Part shown: positions 23,903-35,803 of the stretch, in pieces
How the letters are laid out: each line of letters opens with the position of its first letter
Numbering within the stretch: position 1 is the first letter of the stretch
Assembly (NCBI GenBank): GCA_030549205.1
Contig: JAUKTV010000001.1
Span: forward strand, 1,798,001-1,862,000
DNA length: 64,000 nt
Direction of reading: 5' to 3'
Source of the DNA: Apiosordaria backusii
Lineage: Eukaryota; Ascomycota; Sordariomycetes; Sordariales; Lasiosphaeriaceae
Program-made: the position numbers and the translations under genes
The notes under the pieces: generated by a model
The model's database searches: none
Told to the model about the DNA's origin: nothing
Seen by the model: only the letters and a program-made list of their open reading frames with translations

Positions 23903-25405
23903 CTATTCCAGGATGTTCTTGACCTCTTGGCCACTGTACTTTTCAAGACCCTCGCCACCCTGTGCCGTAGTCAGTAAACTGTGTCTCATGATGAAACCTT
24001 AGTGACGAAAACTTACATAGCTCAACAACGGGCTAACTTCAACACCACCCGCAACCTTGGCGCCGGCAGCCTCGAGCCACCTCCTGCCTTGCGCAGTGAT
24101 ATCAGCCCTGCTGGTATCCGGGTCGTCCTCGCCGGTACCCGCAGCATTCTTGAGCGGGCTGAACTCGTCCTCGCGGCGCACCTCCAAGCAGGCAAACTTG
24201 CTAAGCTCAAGCATGGGGAACACATCGAAGACGAACTGCTCCAACTTGATGCCGTTTGGTTTGGCAGGCTTAACGTTCTCGCCCGTCTCGAGATCCGCAT
24301 GGGGGATCTTCTTGCGGGCAACGTGGTGTGGCAGGCTCTTGGCCCACTCGGGAATGCTCTCGAGGAAGCGGAACGAGTAGTAGTGGTTGACGATGTTGGC
24401 AGCGCGGAACTTGAGCACACCAGGTTGCTCTGGGTCCTCCTCGGCGGCGATCTTGGGGTCAATCTCGCTGTACTCAACTACGTCCGGCTTGCCATTCTTC
24501 TGTACAATCAACCCGACACTTTCGGTGGCATTGCGCTTGCGCACGACCTTGGTGGCAATGTCGACGTTCTTACTCGCCGAAAAGCCAATGAAGACTGGGT
24601 CGGCCACCTTGACAAGGCAGTTATCCACACAGTAGGCGTGGATATGCTCAATGCCCCGCTTCTTCATGTCGTCCAACACCTTGGATTCCACCAGTGCATT
24701 GTAGATACCGCCGTTTCCGTCTGGCGCAACGGCGACCTTGCTCTTACTTTCCAGAAGAATCTTGCCGTCGTTGGAGATGCAGGGGAGAACGCCTTGCTCG
24801 AAGATGAAGACATTCTCGGGGTTGAGGCCGAAGTACCCCTTCTCCTTGAAGAATTGCTCGGTAGGTCCCCGGGTCGGGCCGGACGTCATGACGTACCACG
24901 GGACGGTGACCTTGCTGCTGGAGCCAGCCTTCTTCTGGGCCAGCTCCTCGATCTTGCGGATGCGCTCGGCTTGGATCTGGAAGAGAGACTTGTGCGAGGG
25001 TAGGCCAATGTCGAAGCAGCCCTTGGGTGCAGAGCTGCCCAACCGAGTGCCCTGCCCACCGGCCATGAGAACCACAGCGACCTTGTTCTCGGCGATCAAG
25101 TCAAGACCGGATTGGTACCATCTTTCGATATCGGCGGGGTCTGAGTCGAGGATGCTGGCCCGGGCAGCCTCGGGAAGGGGCTCCAAAGCTGCTGGCTTCT
25201 CATCCTTTGCTAGAGGAGCAAGGGTCTTTGCGAAGATGATGTTGATGTACGTAGGGTCGAACAGGGACAATTGCTGAAAAAGCGAGGCCCTTTCGGTGCT
25301 CGAGAGCGAATCCCAAAAGGTAAAGACCTGGTCTTGGGCGGCGAGCTCGTACTTTGCCTTGAGCTGTGAGACCTGCTCTGGTGTTGGTTCTTGCGGGGCC
25401 GACAT
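23903..25405 (-). CDS. uap1: UDP-N-acetylglucosamine pyrophosphorylase
   Basis: Makes UDP-GlcNAc from UTP and GlcNAc-1-phosphate, the precursor for chitin, N-glycans and GPI anchors; cytosolic. Model complement(join(23903..23959, 24017..25405)), 481 aa. The nucleotide-binding loop MAGGQGTRLGSSAPKGCFDI lies at residues 114-133. It is followed by PSHKSLFQIQAERI, VPWYVMTSGPT, FEQGVLPC, VAVAPDGNGGIYNAL, HAYCVDNCLVKVADP and ANIVNHYYSF, all characteristic of eukaryotic UAP1. A 57-nt intron near the end (GTAAGT, branch CTGAC, acceptor ACAG) adds the last 18 residues GGEGLEKYSGQEVKNILE. Without splicing the protein would end a few residues after LLSY. Length matches yeast Qri1 (about 480 aa). Confidence 0.96.
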
Positions 25406-26252
25406 TGCTGTGCAGGGGGTTGTGCGATTAAGCTTAGCTAAATGGAAGGGGGGTTACAATAGAGTTTGCTGTGGCTGCAGTAGTTTGAAAGTGTCCAAGT
25501 GGGAAAGAGAAGCCTCGGGATAGTTTATTTGGAAGGTAGAGCGAACGGATGCTTTTTATTACAATGTGGATGTTTTGAGCAAGATGGCGAAGCAAGAAAA
25601 CATGGAAGTCCGAAAGGGGCTTCGACCTGGCAACCCGACCCAGCAATGACAAGACCCCGCCGCTCGCTCTTCCTCAGCTGTTGGGCAGCTCCTGCCCCGC
25701 TGTCAGCTGCGAGACAGCGTGTGACGCCACAGCACCCCGCCGCGAACAATCGACACACCGCCCCAAATCCAGGGGCTTGTGGTGGTAGGGTGATCTGTGA
25801 TTGGCCGATCAAAATTCGCGAGATGCTTCCCGTTCTCGTTCCTGGGCGACAGCTTCCCCCGGCGTCTTTTTTGGTCTGGATCCGCAGTCAAACACTCAAA
25901 CACGATATTGAACACGAGAATTGTTTCCTTGGACTTTGTGACAAGTGTCACTGCAGCGAAAATTAACGAGGCCACGAGATGCCATGTTGTGTTGATGTTT
26001 AATTGCAAGGTTGTGTAAATCATTAGGCAGACGAAGGAAAAGACAAGGCTCTGGTTGAATTGGTGGCGTTGTTGCCTTGAGGTGTGGCCATTCAGAGCAC
26101 TCCTTTACCTAACCTCCATGTTCATCAATCCTTTTTGGGATATTTTGATCATTGACCCAAACTTGCCCGCTCAATCTCCGGGGCCTTGAAAACAAAGTCT
26201 CAGTCTCATATTTAAACACCCGATTGTGCCTCCGACTTCCCACACCGTAGAA
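25406..26252. promoter_or_regulatory. Divergent intergenic region between uap1 and the DNA glycosylase
   Basis: 847 bp separating two outward-facing starts, so it should contain both promoters. No specific element was recognised. Confidence 0.4.
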
Positions 26253-27255
26253 ATGTCCGAAACATCACCACCGCCAGAAGAAGCAACCGACAACCTCCCA
26301 ACCCCGACCTTTGCCGGCCGTCTCAAACTCTCAGAATTCATGTTCACCTCCGACCAAAACAAAACCATGCCTCCCCAACCCCTCCGTAAAAGTCCCCGAT
26401 TCCTCACCCCATCAACCTCAACACCAATCCTCTCACCCTCCCCAACCAAACCCAGCCCATCCCCCAGGAGAAAACGCACCCCAGCCGACTCCCCCGAATC
26501 CAGCACCAGCACCTCCCCCTCCAAGCGCAAACGCCCCAAACCCCTCCCCACACCCCCGGCCATTTACCTTCCCTCCCCGACGCCCTCCTCCCCAACCTCA
26601 TCCTCCTCTTCGTCGGCCTCAACCCCGGCATCCTCACATCCACCTCCGGCCACGCCTACGCCCACCCCACCAACCTCTTCTGGAGACTCCTCCACTCAAG
26701 TGGTATCACCCCCCGCCTCTGCCAGCCGCAAGAAGACCGGTCCCTCCCTGCTATGTTCTCCCTCGGACTGACCAACATTGTCCCGAGGCCGACGAGGAAT
26801 GGAGCTGAGCTTTCAAAACAAGAAATGGATGCTGGGGTGGAGGTGCTGGAGGAGAAGATAAGGAAATATAAACCCGAGGCGGTTTGTATTGTCGGGAAGA
26901 GTATTTGGGAGAGCGTGTGGAGGGTGAGGCATGGGAGGGCGATAAAGAAGGAGGAGTTTAGGTATGGCTGGCAGGATAGGAAAGAGGATATGGGGGTGTT
27001 GAAGGAGACTGGGAAGGGGGGGCGGAGGGGAAGGGATGGAATGGGGCGAGGGTTTTTGTTGCTTGTAGTACTAGTGGGTTGGCGGCTACGTTGAAGCCGA
27101 GAGAGAAGGAGGAGATTTGGAATGAATTGGGTGGGTGGGTTGTGAAGAGGAGGAAGGAGAGGGAGGAGGAGAAGAAGGGGGATGGGGATGGGAGGGAGGG
27201 AGGTGGTGAGGTTAGTGGTGAGGTCGTCGATGAAAGCGTTAAACAGGAGCAATAA
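26253..27255 (+). CDS. Thymine/uracil-DNA glycosylase (TDG/MUG family), frame broken twice
   Basis: Mismatch-specific glycosylase that removes T or U opposite G. The N-terminal frame starts MSETSPPPEEATDNLPTP, is Pro/Ser-rich and reaches SPSKRKRPKPLPTPPAIY. The catalytic domain is in another frame: LPSLPDALLPNLILLFVGLN-PG, GHAYAHPTNLFWRLLHSSGI, MFSLGLTNIVPRPTRNGAE, EAVCIVGKSIWESVWRVRHG and EFRYGWQD. A third frame carries the conserved tail ARVFVACSTSGLAATLKP and ends at the TAA at 27253-27255. Adding one C in the CCCCC run near 26553-26557 and one G in the 7-G run near 27016-27022 would restore one frame. No intron with normal signals does the same, although donor 26386 with a weak AAG acceptor at 26525 is a poor alternative for the first. 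Either assembly errors or a recent pseudogene. Confidence 0.78.
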
Positions 27256-29332
27256 GAAGATGGCAGTTGATGACGGCACGGGTAATGGCAACAGGATGGT
27301 TACGGGCCGGTGATTGAGGATGTGAGTGAAGGGAATCGAACGGTATTGGTAATTAGCGACTTCTAGCTCACATTGCAAGAATAATCTCATGTTGAAAAAA
27401 AATAAGAGAATAATTTTCCCAAAAAAGCAAAAGACTTCGGCCGCCTCCAGTCTCGAACCCGTCGGTTCGAGGCCTTCATCGTTCAACCTACCTGTCTGTC
27501 AGGTGGGTATGACGGGTAGCATCGAGACGTCTCTCAATACCGTTGAGCCATTCCACCCCTTCTCAGGGCGTCCCCTGGTTGCTATCTCTCTCTAAATTAT
27601 ATCCTCATGTGAGGAAAGAGCCGGAAGCGGGAGGGAGTTGTCAGGAGGAAGGAACCAGGGTGAAAGGGAAGGAGCAACCAAGTGGTGTTATCCCCAACCT
27701 GGAAGTTGCTCTCCTCCCCTGGCCTGGCTACGGGCAACTCACTTACTCAGCAGTGGTTTCCAGGTTGCTTACACATGGAGCTTCAGCGGTAACACCAACA
27801 GGACGTCTACCTGTGTGTGGTCAAACCAGTGGTCTCAACCATTCCCGTCACATTTGCTGGTCCAACTCGATTCGATCACTTTGGCCCGGCATGTCTGAGA
27901 CTTAACTTAAAGTCAGCCCACACGCGATGGATATGACTCGCGCTTATGCCATTACGGATAACAAATATCTCTGATGACCGACGCCGCGTCTTTTATCCAC
28001 AAGTGCTCCACGAAACTTGACGGCCCTGAACTTTCTTTTTGTTTTTGGGAGTACCACTCATTCAACTCGTTTTGGTCCCTCACAACCAAAGCAAATAACT
28101 TTAATTACATTTTGTCACAGTCAGTTGCTCCAGGCCTATAAGTTGCATATATATATCGAAGAGGTTTTGTTTTCGGGGTGAGTCGTATAAGGACCCTCTA
28201 TTTAGAGTATAACTGCGTTGAGAGATCCTGAGATCAATCAGTACCTGCCACCTGCCCGGGTAGGTATCCTCCTGAAATGTATGTCGAGCCGGCGTCCATA
28301 TCCCCAAATGCAGTTGGTCCCAACCGCGCAGATCTCACCTTTCCTGTTTAGGGTGTCCCGGTCTCGATCTTCCCATTTTCTTCTTTTATGCCCCCCCCCC
28401 TCCCCCCCCTATGGTGTGCTTCCTGTGAAACCTCGGCCGGTCTGTTGTGATTTGTCTATTAAATTCTTTGTCCACAGTTGCGGTGAGACTTGCGCGTTCG
28501 GCGATCCTCAGTCAGGTGGCTCCGAGGTTGTCCAAACTCGGAAGATTGAACGAACGTCTTTCAGCTCGTCTCGTCTCAAACGATTCTTATACCCCCTTTC
28601 GGAACACCCAATAAACAGCCTCCTCCCCCTCCCCTCACCCTGCTAAAATCGGTTAGAGGAAGGTAGTAAGCAGCATGAGCTAAACAAAGCGGGTGCACAA
28701 TCCAAAAGACAGGGCTTACTAGACCGACCGACCGGCCTTGGTCTTGCGTCTTGGTCTTGCTTGAACTGGCTGGCTGGCGGATATCTCGCCAGAGCAGCAC
28801 GACTCAAGACTGGAGACGGTATCAATAGATCCCGTTTACGCACTGTCAAGAATGCACAGACCGGTAGCATGCGGATGTGGTAGGAGGCTAGGAAGCTAGA
28901 CTGTATCCGTCCTTTGTGACAGAAAAAAGCGTGGGGAAAGGAGATGGGTTGGAAAAAGTGAAAGGAAAGATTCAACCGTGGGATTTTCAAGTCTCTGACA
29001 TGTGGTTGACGGTTGGAGTAAGGATTTGAAGGATCTCACTTGAGCACTCAGTTTAACACTGATATATTCTTTATCTGACCGACACTTAGATACCCATTTC
29101 CTCGTCAGGCCATCATGTTGACAACTGGCCCGGGTATATCCCACCCCGATCCCCCGTTGACACCGGCCCCCATCTCTTCAGGCTGTGTGGCCGGACAGTA
29201 GAGATGTGGTACACGCATCGGCCCACCCCCTGCCGTCCGTTGGATCACAAAAGCCGTGTCCTATCATGAATTGCCGTCATATATCACCTGCATAGCCTTC
29301 ATCCTCTCCCAACCCTTGCCCCGAGCTGGTCG

Positions 29333-29354
29333 CCCCCCCCCCCCCCCCCCCCCC
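29333..29354. repeat. Poly-C tract, 22 nt
   Basis: Uninterrupted run of C; the stated length is likely approximate in any assembly. Confidence 0.9.
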
Positions 29355-30538
29355 ACAATCCTCACCGTCCTCAGCTTCTCACCCGGTCTTGGCAGAGTCA
29401 GCAATAAAACACCGTTACCAACCTGTCGGGTTCAACAAACCCATCAGCAGCGAAAGAGAGTGTGAGTCGACCCACCCATCCGTACAACAGGCCATAACCG
29501 TTGGTCGCCGAGGCGGGGGTCGTGCATCTCAACACCGTCGTCGAGATCGCCAATGTCCCTCGTATCTGCCTGTAAGATGGTCAACAACAACAGAGAGGTA
29601 GCATCGAGAGCGGCTGGGGAACGAGTCATTCACAATAGTGGAAGTTAGCTAGCTGCTGTCTGCAGTTGGGCACTGTCATGGTAGGCATGCTTCACGGAGC
29701 GATCGGCCCCTGATCGATTTCGACTGCTTGGATTCGCTATACAACTTGCCAGAGTCGCTACAGTAACAAATCGATTTTCTTTGGTCGGCCGTGTAACCTG
29801 AGGTTTGCACATCCAATCGCGCTGCTCCGAGGGTGATAAAAAAGCGATCAGACCTTCTCCGAGATGCATGGCAAACATCCATCCTGCAGCCAACCAACAC
29901 CCGCAAAATGTTGCACACAAGCCGGCGTGCCACGTACCACACCCTCTCCTTGTTCTATCCTCGGCCCTTCCATTATACCTCCTCCCACTTGTAACCGTAA
30001 AACGCCTTTCGTAAATCAAAGTTGAACCGTGGAACGATGGAATGCTGTTAAATCAATCAAAGAACCTCGACAAATAGCCCCTTGAGCCACAATCTGGTGG
30101 GCAACTCGTGCTTTCAACGATCATCAACCACGTCGATGCCAGGTCGTTAAATAGAGTCCGATAACGTGCGCGTAACCAGGGTTGGGGGAGACGCAAAGTG
30201 CTCGCTGTCTTCACATTTGATTCGCAAAAGCTGCATGTGGACCGTAGCATCGAAGTCTCCAACCCCCGACTAGACTTCCCAAAACACTGCTCCTCGACAA
30301 ATCCAGAAGAAAAAACTTGAACTGTTGGCTGCAACAAGCCAGATCATATATATATACGGTAGTGTGGTGTAATATGGATGGCGGTGCGGAGATGTAACAT
30401 GTTGTGGGTCGACATGCATGCGAAGTGGGCGAGTCAGAAGACTGCTTCGGAGTAGGATGCTGGTGTTGCCAGGCGCAAGGTGGGTGGATCAACGAGCGAC
30501 CGCTAGTGATGGCGGATTCGCGCTCTCGGGGCCTGTGT

Positions 30539-30547
<9 letters not shown>

Positions 30548-30570
<23 letters not shown>

Positions 30571-30580
30571 GAGGAGGAGG
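30548..30580. repeat. AGG trinucleotide microsatellite, 11 units
   Basis: Eleven perfect AGG units preceded by a G run. Not inside a supported gene. Confidence 0.9.
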
Positions 30581-30819
30581 AGCTGGGTCGTCCACCCTGT
30601 AGTATTTTAGAATGCCACACGTCATTGAATGGTCGATTGGGAGGGAAAAACGTGGTTCATTTATCGCTTTACTCCGGCCCTGGTGCACCATCGGGTTTGA
30701 GTAGGTGCGTACGACCGAAGGTGCAGCAGGGGCGAGGGAAGCGGGTTAACTCACAAGGATGCTGTTTGTGTACCCAAGTGGCTCGATGGAGGCGGTGAAA
30801 ACAAGTAAACGAGCGAGAC

Positions 30820-32089
30820 TCACTCGGGTCTTCTCGCTGTGAAGATGTGCCTGGTGAGCTGTTAGACCTGTCCCTGGCCGGCGATGCCTGTGTCTCTGGT
30901 GAAACTTACAGTGTGCAAAACACAGTGTTTTCCGTTTTATTGACTTCCGTCTTGACCTTTTCAACAAAGGCATTGATTTCGGAAAACGACTTGTTGAGCC
31001 CTCTATAAAATGGGGCTAAGCAGAGAGGCTGGTAAGCCTTGTTCATCACCAAATTGAACCATCGACCAATGTTTCGGGCATGCGTGTTTGCTCCCCATGA
31101 ATTGAGAGGGAGTTGGATGACTTCTTCTTTGATGTCGACGAATCCCACCTCCGCTAGTCGCTGTTTGGTTACGTCGCTGTCGAGGCGCATGGATCGGCCA
31201 AAATTGTCCATGGCTTTCAGAAGTTCTCCTGTCCACTGTGACATCATAGAACCATGGACCTTCGAGGGGTCATCGCTGCGTGGTGTGTAGTCGATTTCCA
31301 CATGCTCGATGTGACCATAGTATGGCTTGAGATGCCTTGCAATTCATCAACAGCCGCTCACATCCCGCAACTGGTTGGAACTCACCTAAATGCCTCGGCG
31401 TACAGCCTCGGCCAGCTTCCAATGCTGCCATTGAGTGTGCGCATGTGGATGAGATCGAAGGATTCAGGCTTCAGCTCTTGAGGCCACTCTGATTCCACAT
31501 CTTTTTGTAAGAAGCTGACATTGGAGGGAATGCTGATGAACGGTCAGTGTGGATGGCTTGAGTAGCAACGAGAAATCATGCTCTCACTATTCCGGCTGGA
31601 TCAAGTTCAGATCTGTGCCAACATGTTTGCCACGCGGGTATTTACTTTGTGAGAATATTAGTACGAAGCTTGAGGTGAGATCGAATGGGATGCGAGTGAC
31701 TTACTCGGCCATCTCAATAGTCCAAATGCCCGTCCCACAGCCGAGATCAAGGACCCATGGCTCATCTGTGACTATCGGGGCGTTGTGCAGGCGCCCTCTA
31801 CGGGCAACAGAGCAGTGATGGTGGAACATATCTAGGCGATCTTGCTCATCCTTCACATCGAGTGGTTAGTTGATCTTTCTAGTGAACTGCTGTGAGCTTG
31901 AGGTCTCGGCTTACCGCATCGATGGGAAACATGTAAGAACCCTTTTTGGTGGTGCCATACCATCTTCCATTCTCTTGATACACCTGGGTGAGTTGCGAGC
32001 TGGTGCCGCTGTGGGCGCTGTTAGTTATGTCGGCTGGGTTCTTGAACACACACAACTCACTTCCTTGTTGGCTGGGTTTCCATCGCCAT
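30820..32089 (-). CDS. LaeA-like SAM-dependent methyltransferase
   Basis: Class I methyltransferase of the fungal LaeA/TAM type, 309 aa. Seven exons: complement(join(30820..30850, 30910..31335, 31386..31532, 31588..31644, 31705..31850, 31915..32008, 32061..32089)). Introns are 50-64 nt. The spliced protein reads NGRWYGTTKKGSYMFPIDAD, DEQDRLDMFHHHCSVA, then SAM-binding motif I PWVLDLGCGTGIWTIEMAD (about residues 73-90), KYPRGKHVGTDLNLIQP, FDLIHMRTLNGSIGSW and a C-terminus LHIFTARRPE. Every splice keeps frame and restores family motifs. Introns 2, 3 and 5 use AAG acceptors. Substrate unknown. The family includes regulators and secondary-metabolite enzymes, but no biosynthetic core gene is nearby, so membership of a metabolite cluster is not supported. 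Confidence 0.9.
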
Positions 32090-32322
32090 CACGCCTTGAC
32101 TAACCCTAATCCGGCCGCTTCAGAAATATCACGGAATAAATGGATGACTAGACGCAGTTTGGAATAAGAGGTTGCTACTTGAGATGTTGGAAGTGTGCTA
32201 GAGCTGCAAAAAAAAAAAGAACAAGGTTAGAAACTGGCGGAACGGTTGATATGAAGGGCCGAACACAAGATATCTTCTGACGGAGCAACCAAGAGATGGT
32301 GCGAGCCTGCTCCCAAAACGCC

Positions 32323-32334
32323 CGGAGTACTCCG
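32323..32334. promoter_or_regulatory. Perfect palindrome CGGAGTACTCCG
   Basis: Twelve-base palindrome about 235 bp upstream of the methyltransferase start. It has the form of a CGG...CCG site for a dimeric Zn2Cys6 regulator, but function is unproven; similar half sites occur elsewhere in the window. Confidence 0.4.
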
Positions 32335-35300
32335 TAGTAGATCCATATGGAATGAGAACAAACCACTGGATCGGGGACATTTCATCTCAGATGCGAGTGA
32401 AAGATTCGTGATGGATGTCATCCAGTGAAGTGGGGGTGAAGATATCTCATGGGAACATCTCAGATACGGCTCAATTTTCGCAGCATCGAGACGGGTTCAT
32501 CCACAATCTCCATGCAGCCACAGCAGCAATAGTTCAAACGGTCGACGGTAAGGAAAGGGAGACAGCTCACCAGCAAAGAAATTTCTTGTTGGAGTCAACA
32601 TTCGCCGTCGTGTCGATGGCAGGTGGGACAGCGAGGGATGAGGAGTTTTGGGGTGGAAGAGACCCGGCACGGTAGAAGTACGATGTGAGATGATGAAGGG
32701 CGAGTCAATTAGTAGCTGAGAACAGCGCGCGGTTGCAGAAGCCGTGGCGCTGCTCGATGATTTGAGTTTGCGGTTGTTGTGAATGGCGCCCAACTGATGA
32801 GAAGGGTGGGTGGAGCAAACAGAATGGAAGGAAGAAGCTCTTGGACCGGCGGCAGGGGGCGCGTGCCTTATTTTAACCTAAGCAAAGAAGCCAAAAGGCG
32901 CTACGACGCCTACGTCGCAGTGGGTGGTGCGGGAGCCGGGGTGTGCTGACGGACGTTCGCAAGCAGGGGAAACAACCGGGGCTTGTGGGAAAAAGCAATG
33001 ACAAACCCGTACATAGAATGGAACCTCGACGATGGTCTGTGGTTGGTGTACGTTGGACAAAGGTATTTAATGCCTTCTTGTTTCTGCCAGGGGCTTTCAC
33101 TTTCAGGTTCTGTCGGGGTCAAGGTTTCGCGGGAACAGCTCGGTTGCAGAAGGTGGAGGGAAGGTTGAGGGGTCGGGTCGGGTAGGCGGGTTAGGTGGTA
33201 AGCAAGGGTGTGGGGTTGCAGGCAGGAGGTCCCGAGGTCATATTCAATATTTCTACTTGTGTTAAAACAAAAATACTCATGAGAGTTGCGCACTGTCAAA
33301 GTTGCCACCTCTCTCGTCATTCATTATTCTGCTGCACCGCTCCAGCGGTTCGGGTCTTGTCCCAACCAAGTAGCCCCTCTCACGGGCGTCTCCATCGTTC
33401 CCGCTCCCGTATCCGGCACTCCAAGTTCCAATACATAGACACCCGTGGACCTCCTGGATTTCACCAATGCCCGCTGACGTGCCGGCGGCATCTCCGCTTC
33501 TTCTTTATTGTGTTTCAGCGACTCGACCAACCGAGTGGCATTGCCAAGCATGGGCGCGGCGCTTCCATCACCAGCAGACCCGAGAGCCTAGAAGTCCCTC
33601 AACAAGTCATGGCGAGGCAAGAGAACAAAGAGAATCGGCTCCAACCTGTCGGGTCAGACCATCCGAGAACTTTTGGCGAGCCTTGACAAAGGCAGCTCAG
33701 ATATTCTCAGATTCAAAATCATAGCTCGTTTGCTAGCGATCATCTCACCGCCGCTTGCGGATGACATCGGATGGCGCTGTGTGTTCCAGGTTGCGGCCTC
33801 CTTACCTATCTCGGATAAACGCACTTGCCGTAGAGTCGACCCTGGAAAGTGTGTCATGAAATTAGGTAGGAAGCTGCTGACGAGGTGAGTTGTTTTAATC
33901 ACATATCCAAACGGAGTTGCATGCAACGTGGACTGGAACCTTGCATCCAACCATGATGGGCATTCCAGCACCTCACCACTCAGATCATCGCGGGCAAATT
34001 TCCGATGCCGCTTCCAGGTTCCTCTTCCGTGCCATCTCGGAAGTAGGCTCGCGAGGCTGCAAAAGCAGGAACGCCTGCATGTTTTTCACATATTGTTTCA
34101 ACTATTTCTCGACATCTCCGCCGCCTCCCTTGCTTCAGCTGCATCTACCTACAGATAGATACTGTTTCGTCTCACTCGTTTTCGCTCCCTTGGCCTTCTC
34201 TCGCGTTCACAGTCGAGCAGGCGGACAAGCATTCATACTCGGTCACACTCGGTCATATGTCATGTTCTGACTGTCTTCGGTGAGAGTTGGAGGTCCTTGA
34301 AGGATCCAGATCCCGGCCAACTGTGCACTTACCAGGCCGCTTTTGTCCAACGTTGTTCGCTCCGAAGTTGGCGTTTCCAGCGGTTGGGCACAGATTGTTT
34401 TTCCCTTCTCCACTCGGTGGGCTCCTGCCAAGCAGCCCAGTGTCCCTTGACCCTGGCGCGCGACCAACTGCTGCTTTCTATTCGTTACCGATCTGTCGGG
34501 TCGCCCCGCTTTTCTGCCCTCTCCGCCAACAGCAAGACATGGGAATGGCTCCCTGACCTCTGTCTCAGCACCCAGCCAGCCGATTTGCTTCCCACTCGAC
34601 GTGTGTCGCAGACTCGTGAACCCTGAATCCTGGACTGGCACGCTTCTCTCACCCGCGGATTCCGCCGGAATTGTCTCCGAAAGCTGTACGCTCCGTTACC
34701 TGTCCGCTGGCTACACACATACCTGTGACCTGCTAAGTCCTCTCACCTCTCGGTCCCGAACCAATTAGCACTGGCTAACTAGGCGGCGTAGGCAGGGAAG
34801 CTACCTATGTGTTGTCCAATGTGTCGAAAACCTGCTCACTTCTCACCGACCGAACCTACACTAAACGCGGCGCTGGCGGCCCAGGATAGACAATATCACG
34901 AAAGAGTGAGGGGTTGTCTGCATCTTGTAAACGTGCAACAGCGGCATGTGTTTTGCTAGGCTGACCGCTTCTTCTGTTTCTTGCAGCTGCAGGTCGAAGC
35001 GAGGTCCTTCGGGCTTTTTTGCGCCTTGTCCTCGCCAGCAATACACTTATCGTCGAGCTACCCAACATGCCGAGCGCATTGTTTCATTACCCCGAAGGTC
35101 CTCGGCATGGGGAGGGGATGAGTAACCAACATGGGTGTCAGCCGTTGGGCATACCCTTGTGCTTGGGTTTGTTTCTCCTGGAAACTCTTTCGACGAGATA
35201 TTCATAGGCCCACCTCAGTCGCAGCTCTTTTCCTCGTACCTGGATCTTCCTCGACGCATCCATTGCACGCCTGGGTTGAAAAGCTCTCTTACAACAATAC

Positions 35301-35786
35301 TGCGCAACGTCATAGCCATGCTCCTCTGCTACAAACAGCCAACGGCAAGGTGTGGCAGTCACCCGCTTCAGCTAACCAACCAACCACAGCCCAAGAATCG
35401 AGTTCACACAGGCAACCCCGGGCCGAAAAGTCGCCTGCTGTTCCGGTCTCTTCCCATCCCCAGCATCCATCACACTCGCCAGGGGTCGACCCGCCCTCCC
35501 GGGTCGTCTTCTTCGCAAGCTCGGCATCATGTGTACCAGCTCCACAAGTTAGCCTACCACGTACTCGTATCTCCAGACTCGCCACCGAGATTGCTGCGAC
35601 GCTTGCTGGCTCACGAACAAAAACTAACAGCGGCATGGTTTGCTAGGCCGGTCAAGTCTGCGGTACAACTAGCAGAACAATGGACCCGCACAAGCAACAA
35701 GTACACCGAGCAGACGAGTTTGGGGGCCGGATCCGACAGCTTGGGTGGCTAGATTGCCCCCGTTATGCCGGATTGGGGCACGACAG

Positions 35787-35803
35787 TTTTTTTTTTTTTT
35801 TTT
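35787..35803. repeat. Poly-T tract, 17 nt
   Basis: Uninterrupted T run in gene-free DNA. Confidence 0.9.

Larger units (their letters stand above)
27256..30819. other. Gene-poor stretch between the glycosylase and the methyltransferase
   Basis: About 3.6 kb with no supported gene. It contains a hairpin-forming element at about 27450, C-rich runs near 28390, a 22-C run at 29333-29354 and an AGG microsatellite at 30548-30580. Confidence 0.5.

Noticed and set aside
23981..25003. 340-codon open frame (+) rich in Leu/Val/Asp
   Set aside because: Exact antisense shadow of the uap1 coding region; it has none of its own motifs.
27430..27510. tRNA gene
   Set aside because: A B-box-like GGTTCGA is present, but T-stem pairing is poor and no acceptor or anticodon arm can be completed.
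33195..33686. 163-codon frame (+)
   Set aside because: Irregular composition, no motif, no supporting splice pattern, overlapped by frames on the other strand.
35135..35752. 205-codon frame (+)
   Set aside because: Starts at a non-ATG codon, overlaps a second long frame in another phase, and contains nothing recognisable.
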